Shown one piece after another: positions 7,099 through 14,237 of a stretch of DNA of 15,596 bases (position 1 is its first letter; each line of letters opens with the position of its first letter). Source of the DNA: Ghiorsea sp. Lineage in GTDB: Bacteria > Pseudomonadota > Zetaproteobacteria > Mariprofundales > Mariprofundaceae. Made by a program: the position numbers and the translations under genes. The stretch spans positions 1 to 15,596 of the forward strand of contig JALUWH010000090.1 in NCBI GenBank assembly GCA_027019685.1, given 5' to 3'. The notes beneath the pieces were generated by a model, which searched no databases, was not told the DNA's origin, and worked only from the letters and a program-made list of their open reading frames with translations.

Positions 7099-9201
7099 TT
7101 GAGTTTAAACACAGCGCAACAAGCCGCAGTTGAAGCAGAAGATGGCCCTCAGCTTATTTTGGCAGGGGCTGGTTCTGGGAAAACACGTACTGTAGTGCAC
7201 CGCATTGGGCATTTGATTGCTAACCGTGGTTATGCGCCACATCGGATTTTAGCGGTTACTTTCACCAACAAAGCAGCCAAAGAATTACAGCAACGGTTAT
7301 CTGACTTGATTGGTGATGGCGGCGGGGGTGTTATTTCAGGTACATTTCACTCGATTTCACTACGTTTTTTAAGAAGTTATGCTGATGTGCTGGGTTACCC
7401 CAAAAGTTTTCAGGTGATTGATAGTGATGACCAAAAGACGTTGATAAAGCGTATTCTTAAAGTACGAAATATTCCTTCGGATAGGTTGCACCCTTCGTTT
7501 TTGAGTAGCTGGATTGAGCAACAGAAAAATGCGGGTTATCTGCCAGAGCAAGCTGAGTCTATGTTGTGGAGTGGTTTAGATCTTAAAGATTTATATATTG
7601 CTTATCAAGATGAGCTTAAAACACTTGAGCGCATGGATTTCTCAGATTTAATTCTGAATTGTGTGGTATTACTTAGAGACTATAAAGATGTGGCGACTGC
7701 CATGTTTACCCGCTTTGACCATATTCTGGTCGATGAATATCAAGATACCAACCCCTTGCAACATGAATGGTTGTGCCTGCTTGCGCAAGAACATCAAAAT
7801 CTTACTGTGGTTGGTGATGATGATCAGTCTATTTATGGTTGGCGTGGGGCTGATGTACGACATATATTGGATTTTGAGCGGGTATGGCACAACGCAAAAG
7901 TGCATAGGTTAGAAGAAAATTACCGTTCCACAGAAGCTATACTCAAGCTTGCTAACGCAATTATCAGTCATAACGAAGATAGGCATGCCAAAACACTTCA
8001 TGCAACACGAGAAGGCGGTTTAACACCTGAATTTCACGTATGTGTGGATGAGTATGCAGAAGCACGGCATATGGCAAAATTGTTTAATGCGCGTTATGCC
8101 AATGTACTGTGGTCAAAGATGGCAGTGTTGTATCGTTCCAATCGGCAATCCTTAGCCATTGAGCAGATATTTCGAGAGGAAGATATTCCATACCGTATCA
8201 TTGGTGGTTTAAGCTTTTTTGCACGCATGGAAATCAAAGATGCTTTGGCATTTTGGGCAATTCTTAATGATTGTGCTGATAGCATGCATGTGTTGCGTAT
8301 TTGCAACAAACCCAAACGAGGTGTTGGTGCAAAGGGTCAGGAAACGATTGCCGCTTTGCTCAGCGCAAGTGGTTTAAGGGTGGCAGACTGGGTAGAGCAT
8401 ATGCTGCAAGCCACATCTATGCCTGCGCCCATGAAGAAGCTGCTTCCTTTATTGCAGTTGATACATGATATAAAAGCAGAAAGCGAAGATATGCCCGATA
8501 AAGGGCTGATGTTATTGTTAGAGAAATCGGGGTATTTAGACAGCCTTAAAGCACTGGGTGATGTGGAAGGTGAGTCGCGTTTGGAAAACATCAAAACGCT
8601 GCAAAATTATATCGAATTATCTTTGGTATCAGGCATTACACCGATTGAGTTTATGGATAGGGCAGCACTGATGGTCAGTGGTGAAGAAGATAATGATGAT
8701 AAAGATGCGGTGAACCTGATGAGCTTACACCGCGCCAAAGGCTTGGAGTTTGATACCGTAGTTTTGGCAGGTGTGGAAGATGGTATGTTACCACATCAAA
8801 GGTCGTTGGATGAAGGTGAAGCTGGTATTGCGGAAGAGCGTAGGCTTTTGTATGTAGGGGTGACACGGGCGGAAAATATTTTACACCTCACTTCAGCAAG
8901 GTTGAGGCGTATTTTTGGTGATATGACTTACCCTATGCCAAGTCGTTTTATTGCAGATTTGGATGATGATGTGTTGTTTAAATCTGAAAAAGTACAGCAA
9001 CCAACAATGTTTAAACAAGCGCAAGCTGCTTCATCTGTTCAGGGTATTGCCGTGGGTGCTTATGTGAATCATCCCAGCTTTGGTGATGGTTTGATTGTGG
9101 ATTTAGAGGGTGATGGTGATGCAGTGCGTGTAGCTATTGAGTTTGATGCAGTGGGTTTAAAACGGCTGATGCTTAAGTATGCAGCCCTGACGGTGTTGTG
9201 A
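7099..9201 (+). CDS. uvrD: UvrD/Rep/PcrA-type superfamily 1A DNA helicase
   Basis: This is a 700-residue 3'-5' DNA helicase. Motif I is GAGSGKT (23-29), Ia TFTNKAAKEL (54-63), II VDEYQDTN (211-218) and III VVGDDDQSIYGWRGAD (237-252). LEENYRS follows at 271-277, motif V reads LMSLHRAKGLEFD, and motif VI is RRLLYVGVTRAE. The last 50 residues (VGAYVNHPSFGDGLIV onward) form the small Tudor-like C-terminal domain of UvrD/PcrA, which touches RNA polymerase in studied members. The start is TTG at 7099, directly after the clc stop TAA. No earlier start is possible because that stop is in frame, and MSLNTAQQAAV matches the family N-terminus. It is somewhat shorter than E. coli UvrD (720). Whether it is UvrD, PcrA or Rep in role is not decidable, though the C-terminal domain favours UvrD/PcrA. 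Confidence 0.93.
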   Translation: MSLNTAQQAAVEAEDGPQLILAGAGSGKTRTVVHRIGHLIANRGYAPHRILAVTFTNKAAKELQQRLSDLIGDGGGGVISGTFHSISLRFLRSYADVLGYPKSFQVIDSDDQKTLIKRILKVRNIPSDRLHPSFLSSWIEQQKNAGYLPEQAESMLWSGLDLKDLYIAYQDELKTLERMDFSDLILNCVVLLRDYKDVATAMFTRFDHILVDEYQDTNPLQHEWLCLLAQEHQNLTVVGDDDQSIYGWRGADVRHILDFERVWHNAKVHRLEENYRSTEAILKLANAIISHNEDRHAKTLHATREGGLTPEFHVCVDEYAEARHMAKLFNARYANVLWSKMAVLYRSNRQSLAIEQIFREEDIPYRIIGGLSFFARMEIKDALAFWAILNDCADSMHVLRICNKPKRGVGAKGQETIAALLSASGLRVADWVEHMLQATSMPAPMKKLLPLLQLIHDIKAESEDMPDKGLMLLLEKSGYLDSLKALGDVEGESRLENIKTLQNYIELSLVSGITPIEFMDRAALMVSGEEDNDDKDAVNLMSLHRAKGLEFDTVVLAGVEDGMLPHQRSLDEGEAGIAEERRLLYVGVTRAENILHLTSARLRRIFGDMTYPMPSRFIADLDDDVLFKSEKVQQPTMFKQAQAASSVQGIAVGAYVNHPSFGDGLIVDLEGDGDAVRVAIEFDAVGLKRLMLKYAALTVL

Positions 9202-9223
9202 TTTAGACTTTCTGTCTTACAAT
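9196..9223 (+). promoter_or_regulatory. Probable sigma-70 promoter for ppa
   Basis: TTGTGA (9196-9201, overlapping the helicase stop codon) and TACAAT (9218-9223) are 16 bases apart. This predicts a start near 9230, about 20 bases before the gene. No terminator is seen between the helicase gene and ppa, so read-through from the upstream operon is also possible. Confidence 0.5.
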
Positions 9224-9249
9224 GCGCATTTAAAGTGTTTTAGGAGAAT

Positions 9250-9780
9250 ATGATGGATCTTAGTAAAATCCCAGCAGGTAAAGATACACCCGAAGAAGTG
9301 AATGTGGTCATTGAAGTACCACAACATGCCGATCCTATTAAATATGAGTTGGATAAAGATTCAGGTGCGGTATTTGTTGACCGCTTTATGCACACAGCGA
9401 TGCATTACCCATGCAACTATGGTTTTGTACCCAACACATTGTCGGAAGATGGTGACCCAGTTGATGTATTAGTCGTTGCTGAATTTGCCTTGGTTCCTGG
9501 CTCTGTGATTGCATGTCGCCCTGTAGCTGTATTACAAATGGAAGATGAAGCGGGCATGGATGCTAAAGTACTGGCAGTGCCGATTACCAAATTAACGCCT
9601 GTTTACGAAGATGTGAATGGCCCAGAAGGTTTACCTAAGTTTTTGCTTGATCAAATCGAACATTTCTTTGAGCATTATAAAGACTTAGAGCCAAACAAAT
9701 GGGTGAAAGTTACAGGTTGGGCAGATGCTGCGGCAGCCAAAAAAGAAATTATGGATTCAATTGCGCGTTATAACGATTAA
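9250..9780 (+). CDS. ppa: Inorganic pyrophosphatase (family I, soluble)
   Basis: This 176-residue cytoplasmic enzyme splits pyrophosphate to two phosphates and pulls biosynthetic reactions forward. It is close to E. coli Ppa over its whole length: PAGKDTPEEVNVVIEVP near the N-terminus, DPIKYELDKDSGAVFVDRF, HYPCNYGFVPNT, the signature DGDPVDVLV with the metal-binding aspartates, and FFEHYKDLEPNKWVKVTGW near the end. Two adjacent ATGs exist (9250 and 9253). AGGAG at 9242-9246 is three bases from the first and six from the second, so the second ATG may be the real start, giving 175 residues. It is a monocistronic unit with its own promoter and terminator. Confidence 0.96.
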   Translation: MMDLSKIPAGKDTPEEVNVVIEVPQHADPIKYELDKDSGAVFVDRFMHTAMHYPCNYGFVPNTLSEDGDPVDVLVVAEFALVPGSVIACRPVAVLQMEDEAGMDAKVLAVPITKLTPVYEDVNGPEGLPKFLLDQIEHFFEHYKDLEPNKWVKVTGWADAAAAKKEIMDSIARYND

Positions 9781-9801
9781 TTGATGTGCATTCTGTAAAC
9801 C

Positions 9802-9834
9802 AAGGCTCTGCAATAAGCGGAGCCTTTTTTATTT
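9802..9834 (+). terminator. Intrinsic terminator after ppa
   Basis: AAGGCTCTGC (9802-9811) pairs with GCGGAGCCTT (9817-9826), a 10-pair stem with one G-U pair and an AATAA loop. It is followed by a T-rich run (through about 9834). It closes the ppa transcript and insulates zwf. Bases 9835-9909 hold no convincing -35/-10 pair for zwf that I can see. Confidence 0.88.
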
Positions 9835-9909
9835 GCAGTGACCTAATACTGTTAAGCTGTTATCTTGTGGCAGCAACATGAATTTTGAAATTGGTAAAAG
9901 CGAAAATAT

Positions 9910-11910
9910 ATGACACATAAACCGCTAGATTCTTCATCTTCCTTTCCCGCCTTAGGCGGTCAAAGTTCAGTACCAGACCCATGCGTGTTTGTCATTTTTG
10001 GTGCCTCGGGTGATTTAACCAAACGCTTATTAATTCCGTCCCTGTTTAATTTATATATGGATGGCTTGTTGCCTGATAACTTTGCGGTTTTAGGTTTATC
10101 GAGAGACTATTTTAGCGCGGAGTCTTTTCGTAAGAAAATGAGCGAAGATATTCGTGAACATTCACGAAGAGAATCTTTTGATGATAAGCGTTGGCAAACA
10201 TTTTGCGATAATATTCATTACCTGCAAGGTAAGTTTGATGACCCTGAAACATTTCAAAATCTCAATCAATTTCTTAACGCATTTAATGGCCGTCATAATA
10301 CTCAAGAAAATGTGTTGTTTTATATGGCGACACCGCCATCCATTGCAGCCATGGTTTCTGAGGGGTTGGATGCCGTCAAACTGAACCAAGAAACTAAAGG
10401 CTGGCGCAGAATTATTGTTGAGAAACCATTCGGAACAGACCTTGCTTCTGCTAAGAAGCTAAACAAAATCTTATTATCCTATTGGAAAGAAAGCCAAATT
10501 TATCGTATTGATCATTACCTTGGCAAAGAAGCAGTACAGAACTTAGTCGCATTCCGTTTTGCCAATGGCATGTTTGAGCCTTTATGGAACCACACCCATA
10601 TTGATCACATCCAAATCACTGCCAATGAGCAAGTTGGTGTGGAATGGCGTGGTGGTTATTATGATAATGCGGGTGTTGTTCGCGACATGGTTCAAAATCA
10701 TTTGTTTCAAATGATGGCATATTTGTGCATGGAACCACCCACATCTTTTGATGCTGAAGCTATTCGCAATGAAAAGCATAAACTTTTGAATACAGTACGT
10801 ATTTTAAAGCATGAAGAAGTGCAAACTCATGCGGTGCGTGGTCAATACGATGCAGGGTTTAATCCTGATGGAACGCCTGCCAAAGCTTACCGTGATGAGC
10901 CGCACGTTGCCCCTGACTCTAATACAGAAACCTTTGCTGCTATTAAACTTCGCATTGATAACTGGCGCTGGGATGGTGTGCCTGTGTATTTACGTTCAGG
11001 TAAAGGTATGAGCCGAAAATCCACGGAAATTGTGGTGCAATTTAAGCAAGCACCTGATTTTACTTTTAGAGGTACGCCTGCTGCAGAACAACTTGAAGCC
11101 AACCAACTCATTTTCCGTATTCAACCCAAAGAAGGCATTGAACTGCATTTCTTAGCCAAGCGCCCTGGCCCATCCATGAACTTGCGCAATGTGAATATGC
11201 GCTTTGAATATGATGAAGCCTTTGTCGCCCAACCAGGAACAGGTTATGAAACCATGCTTTATGACTGCATGCGTGGTGATGCATCTTTATTTTCTCGTTC
11301 AGACTTGGTGGAAACATCTTGGAAAATTGTACAGCCTATTTTGGATGTATGGGGTAGAGAAAAAGATGAAACATTGCCCAACTATCCCTTTGGTTCTTGG
11401 GGGCCTAAAGCATCATTTAGCTTATTATCACCACGCGATAAACGCCGCTGGCCAACCCGCTCATCCAAGTTGGCTTTAAGAAAAATACCTATGTTTGAAG
11501 GTAGTGATGAAGCCATGCTAAGTGCATTTTCATCTATGCTTAAATCGGTTGTTTTCGATGCAGGTGACCAAATTGTTAATGCTGAAAGTGAAGGGCACGA
11601 ACTGTTTATTATTCGCATTGGCACAGTAGAAATTCGCAATGAAAAAAATAAAGTTTTAAAAACACTGCAGCAAGATGATATTTTTGGTGAGCTAAGCTTA
11701 TTAAGTAGTGCTGAGCAACTCACTGCCAATGCTTATGCCAAAACCTATTGCGCGTTATACACCATGAGTAAACGTGATTTCTGTCGTGTGTTAACAGATA
11801 ATCCATTGTTTGCAGAATCCATGAAAAAAATTGCCAAAGAACGCTACGATATTCTTATCGATGCCCAAGATTGGGTGGATTCTGCCGCAGTAAACACAGA
11901 AGGAGCTTAA
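9910..11910 (+). CDS. zwf: Glucose-6-phosphate 1-dehydrogenase fused to a C-terminal cyclic-nucleotide-binding-like domain
   Basis: This is a 666-residue protein, where ordinary Zwf has about 490. Residues about 24-515 are a complete G6PD, which oxidises glucose-6-phosphate to 6-phosphogluconolactone. The dinucleotide loop is GASGDLTK (31-38), with Arg65 after the second strand suiting NADP. EKPFG is at 171-175, and the active-site RIDHYLGKE at 199-207 includes catalytic-site His202. The usual C-terminal end is present (FGSWGPK 494-500, KRRW 511-514). After a short linker, residues about 525-645 look like a CRP/PKA-type cNMP-binding beta-roll: FDAGDQIVNAESEGHELFII, then GTVEIRN, then the cassette DDIFGELSLLSS (589-600), then AKTYCALYTMSKRDF and a C-terminal helix. 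The usual PRxA arginine is not found. The reading frame is continuous, with no frameshift. No strong ribosome binding site is seen. It is the first gene of zwf-gnd-pgl. Confidence 0.93.
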   Translation: MTHKPLDSSSSFPALGGQSSVPDPCVFVIFGASGDLTKRLLIPSLFNLYMDGLLPDNFAVLGLSRDYFSAESFRKKMSEDIREHSRRESFDDKRWQTFCDNIHYLQGKFDDPETFQNLNQFLNAFNGRHNTQENVLFYMATPPSIAAMVSEGLDAVKLNQETKGWRRIIVEKPFGTDLASAKKLNKILLSYWKESQIYRIDHYLGKEAVQNLVAFRFANGMFEPLWNHTHIDHIQITANEQVGVEWRGGYYDNAGVVRDMVQNHLFQMMAYLCMEPPTSFDAEAIRNEKHKLLNTVRILKHEEVQTHAVRGQYDAGFNPDGTPAKAYRDEPHVAPDSNTETFAAIKLRIDNWRWDGVPVYLRSGKGMSRKSTEIVVQFKQAPDFTFRGTPAAEQLEANQLIFRIQPKEGIELHFLAKRPGPSMNLRNVNMRFEYDEAFVAQPGTGYETMLYDCMRGDASLFSRSDLVETSWKIVQPILDVWGREKDETLPNYPFGSWGPKASFSLLSPRDKRRWPTRSSKLALRKIPMFEGSDEAMLSAFSSMLKSVVFDAGDQIVNAESEGHELFIIRIGTVEIRNEKNKVLKTLQQDDIFGELSLLSSAEQLTANAYAKTYCALYTMSKRDFCRVLTDNPLFAESMKKIAKERYDILIDAQDWVDSAAVNTEGA

Positions 11911-11912
11911 CG

Positions 11913-12830
11913 ATGAAATTAGCAATGATTGGACTTGGTCGCATGGGCGGCAATATGGTCAAGCGTTTGATGCAAGGTGAGCATGAAGTGGTGGCGTATG
12001 ATGTAGATACTGCGCCTGGCAAAGCTTTAGAAGCTGAGTTTGACCGCGTACAAGCTGCATCTGATTTAACAGATGTGATTGCCAAGCTGCCAAGCCCTCG
12101 CGTGCTTTGGGTGATGGTGCCGCATGAATATGTGGATGACACGATTAGCAACTTGCTTGAAGCAGGTGTGCAAGCCGGTGATTTGATTATTGATGGTGGT
12201 AACTCCAACTACAAAGAAGGGCAACGCCGTGGTGCTGAATTGGCTGAAAAAGGCATTTTGTTTGCCGACTGTGGCACATCAGGTGGCGTTTGGGGTTTGC
12301 AGAACGGTTATTCATTGATGATTGGTGGCGAAAAACAAGCCATTGATTTGATTGCACCCGCTTTAACCACGCTAGCTTCTGATGATGGCAAAGGCTGGGG
12401 CCATATGGGGCCAATCGGTTCGGGTCATTTCGTGAAAATGGTTCATAACGGCATTGAATACGGCATGATGCAAGCCTTTGCAGAGGGTTATGACATCATG
12501 AAAGCCAAAGAAGAATTTGATTTGGATATGCACCAAATTTCACGTGTTTGGCAGCATGGTTCGGTGGTCAGTTCATGGCTATTGGATTTAACAGGTGATG
12601 CACTTGAGCAAGATGTAGAGTTATCCTCATTATCCGATTGGATGGATGATTCGGGCGAAGGTCGCTGGACAGTGAATGAATCTATTGATTTGGGTGTTCC
12701 TGCGCCAGTGCTTACTTTGGCATTGCAAATGCGTTTTAGAAGTCGCCAAAAAGATGCGTATGCAGGTAAAATCGTCAATGCTCAACGCGCTGGTTTTGGC
12801 GGGCATAAAATCAAACCTGCTAAGAAATAA
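11913..12830 (+). CDS. gnd: 6-phosphogluconate dehydrogenase, decarboxylating, short (YqeC/GndA-like) type
   Basis: This 305-residue enzyme oxidatively decarboxylates 6-phosphogluconate to ribulose-5-phosphate. It belongs to the short form of the family (about 300 residues, against about 470 for E. coli Gnd). It has the Rossmann loop GLGRMGGNM (7-15), IDGGNSNYKEG (93-103), CGTSGGVWGLQ (120-130) and GSGHFVKMVHNGIEYGMMQ (169-187) with catalytic Lys175. The second strand ends AYDVD (28-32). Acidic residues there usually mean NAD rather than NADP, whereas NADP forms have a basic or NR-type sequence. The frame stays open upstream to 11871, but AGGAG at 11901-11905, seven bases before the ATG at 11913, and the family N-terminus decide the start. 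It lies two bases after the zwf stop. Confidence 0.94.
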   Translation: MKLAMIGLGRMGGNMVKRLMQGEHEVVAYDVDTAPGKALEAEFDRVQAASDLTDVIAKLPSPRVLWVMVPHEYVDDTISNLLEAGVQAGDLIIDGGNSNYKEGQRRGAELAEKGILFADCGTSGGVWGLQNGYSLMIGGEKQAIDLIAPALTTLASDDGKGWGHMGPIGSGHFVKMVHNGIEYGMMQAFAEGYDIMKAKEEFDLDMHQISRVWQHGSVVSSWLLDLTGDALEQDVELSSLSDWMDDSGEGRWTVNESIDLGVPAPVLTLALQMRFRSRQKDAYAGKIVNAQRAGFGGHKIKPAKK

Positions 12831-12839
12831 GTAACCCCC

Positions 12840-13520
12840 ATGTTTTTCGAGCCAAACCAATTGCAACGCTTTGAAAATGGTGAACAAGCCGCACAATTTG
12901 TCGCCGATGAAGTTGTAACAGCTTGCGCACAAGCTATTGCGGAACGCGGTGTATTTCATTGGGTATTGGCAGGCGGTAGTACGCCAGAGTTATGCTATCG
13001 CTTATTAAGAAATGCCGATATGGATTGGTCTAAAGTGCATGTGTGGTTTGGTGATGAGCGTGCCTTACCCAAAGGCGATACCGATAGAAATGAAACCATG
13101 GCACGAAACGCTTTGTTAGACTTCGTAGCTATCCCTGATACCAACATTCATAGCATTGATTTCAGCAACGGCACACAAGCCGCCGCATCATCTTATGTTC
13201 AAGAGATTGAAGGCATTGATAGCTTTGATTTGGTGATGCTAGGCATGGGCGAAGATGGGCATACAGCAAGCTTATTTCCCAATCATGATACGCTACAAAG
13301 CAATGAGTTAGCCGTGGCAGAATTTGATTCGCCCAAACCCCCATCCGAGCGGGTGAGCATGAGTTTTAAAGCCCTCAATAATCATAAAGCATGTTATATT
13401 CTAGCTACAGGTGCATCAAAAAAAGATATTCTACAAGACATCACTAACGGTACTGATTTACCAGTCACCCACATAGAAAATGCGATATGGGTCGTTGATA
13501 ACGCTGCTTGGTATATTTGA
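12840..13520 (+). CDS. pgl: 6-phosphogluconolactonase (DevB/Pgl type)
   Basis: This 226-residue cytosolic enzyme hydrolyses 6-phosphogluconolactone to 6-phosphogluconate, the step between Zwf and Gnd. Family motifs are LAGGSTPELCYRLL (43-56), VHVWFGDERALP (66-77) and the hallmark LGMGEDGHTASLFP (134-147). Length is normal for the SOL/DevB group. It begins nine bases after gnd with no visible ribosome binding site, so it is probably translated from the same mRNA by coupling. With zwf and gnd it completes the oxidative branch of the pentose phosphate pathway. Repeat-rich noncoding DNA begins immediately after its stop codon. Confidence 0.95.
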   Translation: MFFEPNQLQRFENGEQAAQFVADEVVTACAQAIAERGVFHWVLAGGSTPELCYRLLRNADMDWSKVHVWFGDERALPKGDTDRNETMARNALLDFVAIPDTNIHSIDFSNGTQAAASSYVQEIEGIDSFDLVMLGMGEDGHTASLFPNHDTLQSNELAVAEFDSPKPPSERVSMSFKALNNHKACYILATGASKKDILQDITNGTDLPVTHIENAIWVVDNAAWYI

Positions 13521-13521
13521 G

Positions 13522-13565
13522 CCACAGATTACGCACAGTTTTTTCACCACGAAGGACACGAAGAA
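13522..13565 (+). repeat. Intergenic repeat motifs, remnant-like
   Basis: Directly after pgl come CCACAGATTACGCACAG (13522-13538) and a T-run. These are followed by the imperfect 9-base tandem CACGAAGGA (13548-13556) and CACGAAGAA (13557-13565). From memory, very similar strings (CCACAGATTACACAG and CACCACGAAGGACACGAAG) recur between genes in many unrelated bacteria. Here only short single-copy stubs are seen. Confidence 0.45.
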
Positions 13566-13590
13566 AAAGAAGCAACACAAAAGTCATACC

Positions 13591-13608
13591 GCAGGGTATA
13601 TCCCCTGC
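13591..13608. repeat. Inverted repeat with 6-base arms
   Basis: GCAGGG (13591-13596) and CCCTGC (13603-13608) form a perfect stem with a 6-base loop. No T-run follows, so it is not a classical plus-strand terminator. It directly abuts the longer foldback that follows. Confidence 0.5.
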
Positions 13609-13706
13609 TATAGCTTTGCCAAAATAAGCCGCTAAAAAAGGGATAAAGCAAAATGTTCTAATTTTGCGCCCGTTTTAGATGATTATTTTGGAAGCACAAA
13701 GCTATA
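13609..13706. repeat. Long imperfect foldback (inverted repeat) between pgl and the glgB-side gene
   Basis: The two halves pair in order from outside to inside. TATAGCTTTG (13609-13618) pairs with CAAAGCTATA (13697-13706), CCAAAATAA (13619-13627) with TTATTTTGG (13683-13691), and CTAAAA (13632-13637) with TTTTAG (13673-13678). GGG (13640-13642) pairs with CCC (13669-13671), and GCAAAAT (13648-13654) with ATTTTGC (13661-13667). That is 35 Watson-Crick pairs around a GTTCTA loop, with small bulges. It could be a structured RNA, a convergent transcription barrier, or a miniature inverted-repeat or REP-like element. No open frame is associated with it. Confidence 0.65.
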
Positions 13707-13727
13707 TAGGGCAGTTTCTTTGGTTCG

Positions 13728-13747
13728 TTTCTTTTCTGAAAAAGAAA
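13728..13747. repeat. 8-base perfect inverted repeat, possible terminator of the convergent genes
   Basis: TTTCTTTT (13728-13735) and AAAAGAAA (13740-13747) flank a CTGA loop, just past the end of the minus-strand gene at 13759. The stem is all A/T except one pair, so it would be a weak terminator. It sits in a longer TTTCTTTGGTTCGTTTCTTT context (13715-13734) that resembles, from memory, another recurrent intergenic motif of proteobacteria. Confidence 0.45.
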
Positions 13748-13758
13748 TGAATAAAGGC

Positions 13759-14229
13759 TTACCTCCGTATCACACCCACACTGAGTCCAGCACTTTGCTC
13801 GAACTTAGTAATTGGAAAACCCTTATCGCAACCTGGACAGTCAAACCTACCAGACACTACATTTCCATCTTGTAGAGGATGAATTTCTTTTTTTACAACA
13901 CAACTAGGGCATATATAGTACTCAAGACCTTGAGTAGTTTTATAAACAACTGCACCGCCCTCTGTCTTAACAAGTTCGTAACTACTAAGCTTCAATTCCC
14001 AAGCTTTCTCTTCTGAAAGTTGTTTTTTAAGTTTATTATTACTTTCTTGTAGCTTGAACAGCTCTTCCCTTAACTCAAATAATGTTTCTTGAGCAAGCCC
14101 TACCTGTTTTACTGCCTCATTTATTTTAGCGATTGATTCAGATTCACTCTTTAAATCTTCAAATGCAGAAAAAATATCTTTTGCACTTTTTAATCCATCA
14201 TAAGCAAGCTTAATACTTCCAATATCCAT
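13759..14229 (-). CDS. Unknown coiled-coil and zinc-ribbon protein
   Basis: I do not recognise a named family for this 156-residue protein. Residues about 20-80 are charged and heptad-like, and probably form a coiled coil (for example ETLFELREELFKLQESNNKL, 48-67). The C-terminal part has two cysteine pairs, CPSC (107-110) and CPGC (131-134), 20 residues apart, a typical zinc-ribbon layout. No signal peptide or membrane segment is visible. The start is backed by AGAGGG (14239-14234, minus strand), four bases upstream. That site overlaps the glgB stop TAG, so translation is probably coupled to glgB. The domain order suggests a nucleic-acid or protein-binding adaptor, but that is inference. It could be an accessory insertion rather than a glycogen gene. 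Confidence 0.75.
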   Translation of the reverse strand: MDIGSIKLAYDGLKSAKDIFSAFEDLKSESESIAKINEAVKQVGLAQETLFELREELFKLQESNNKLKKQLSEEKAWELKLSSYELVKTEGGAVVYKTTQGLEYYICPSCVVKKEIHPLQDGNVVSGRFDCPGCDKGFPITKFEQSAGLSVGVIRR

Positions 14230-14237
14230 AAAACCCT

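Noticed and set aside
9882..9912. TTGAAA and TATATG as a zwf promoter with 16-base spacing.
   Set aside because: Transcription would begin inside the coding region, downstream of the zwf ATG.
11871..11912. Longer gnd start adding 14 residues and overlapping the end of zwf.
   Set aside because: The extra residues are not Rossmann-like, and a strong AGGAG lies seven bases before the ATG at 11913, where the family N-terminus begins.
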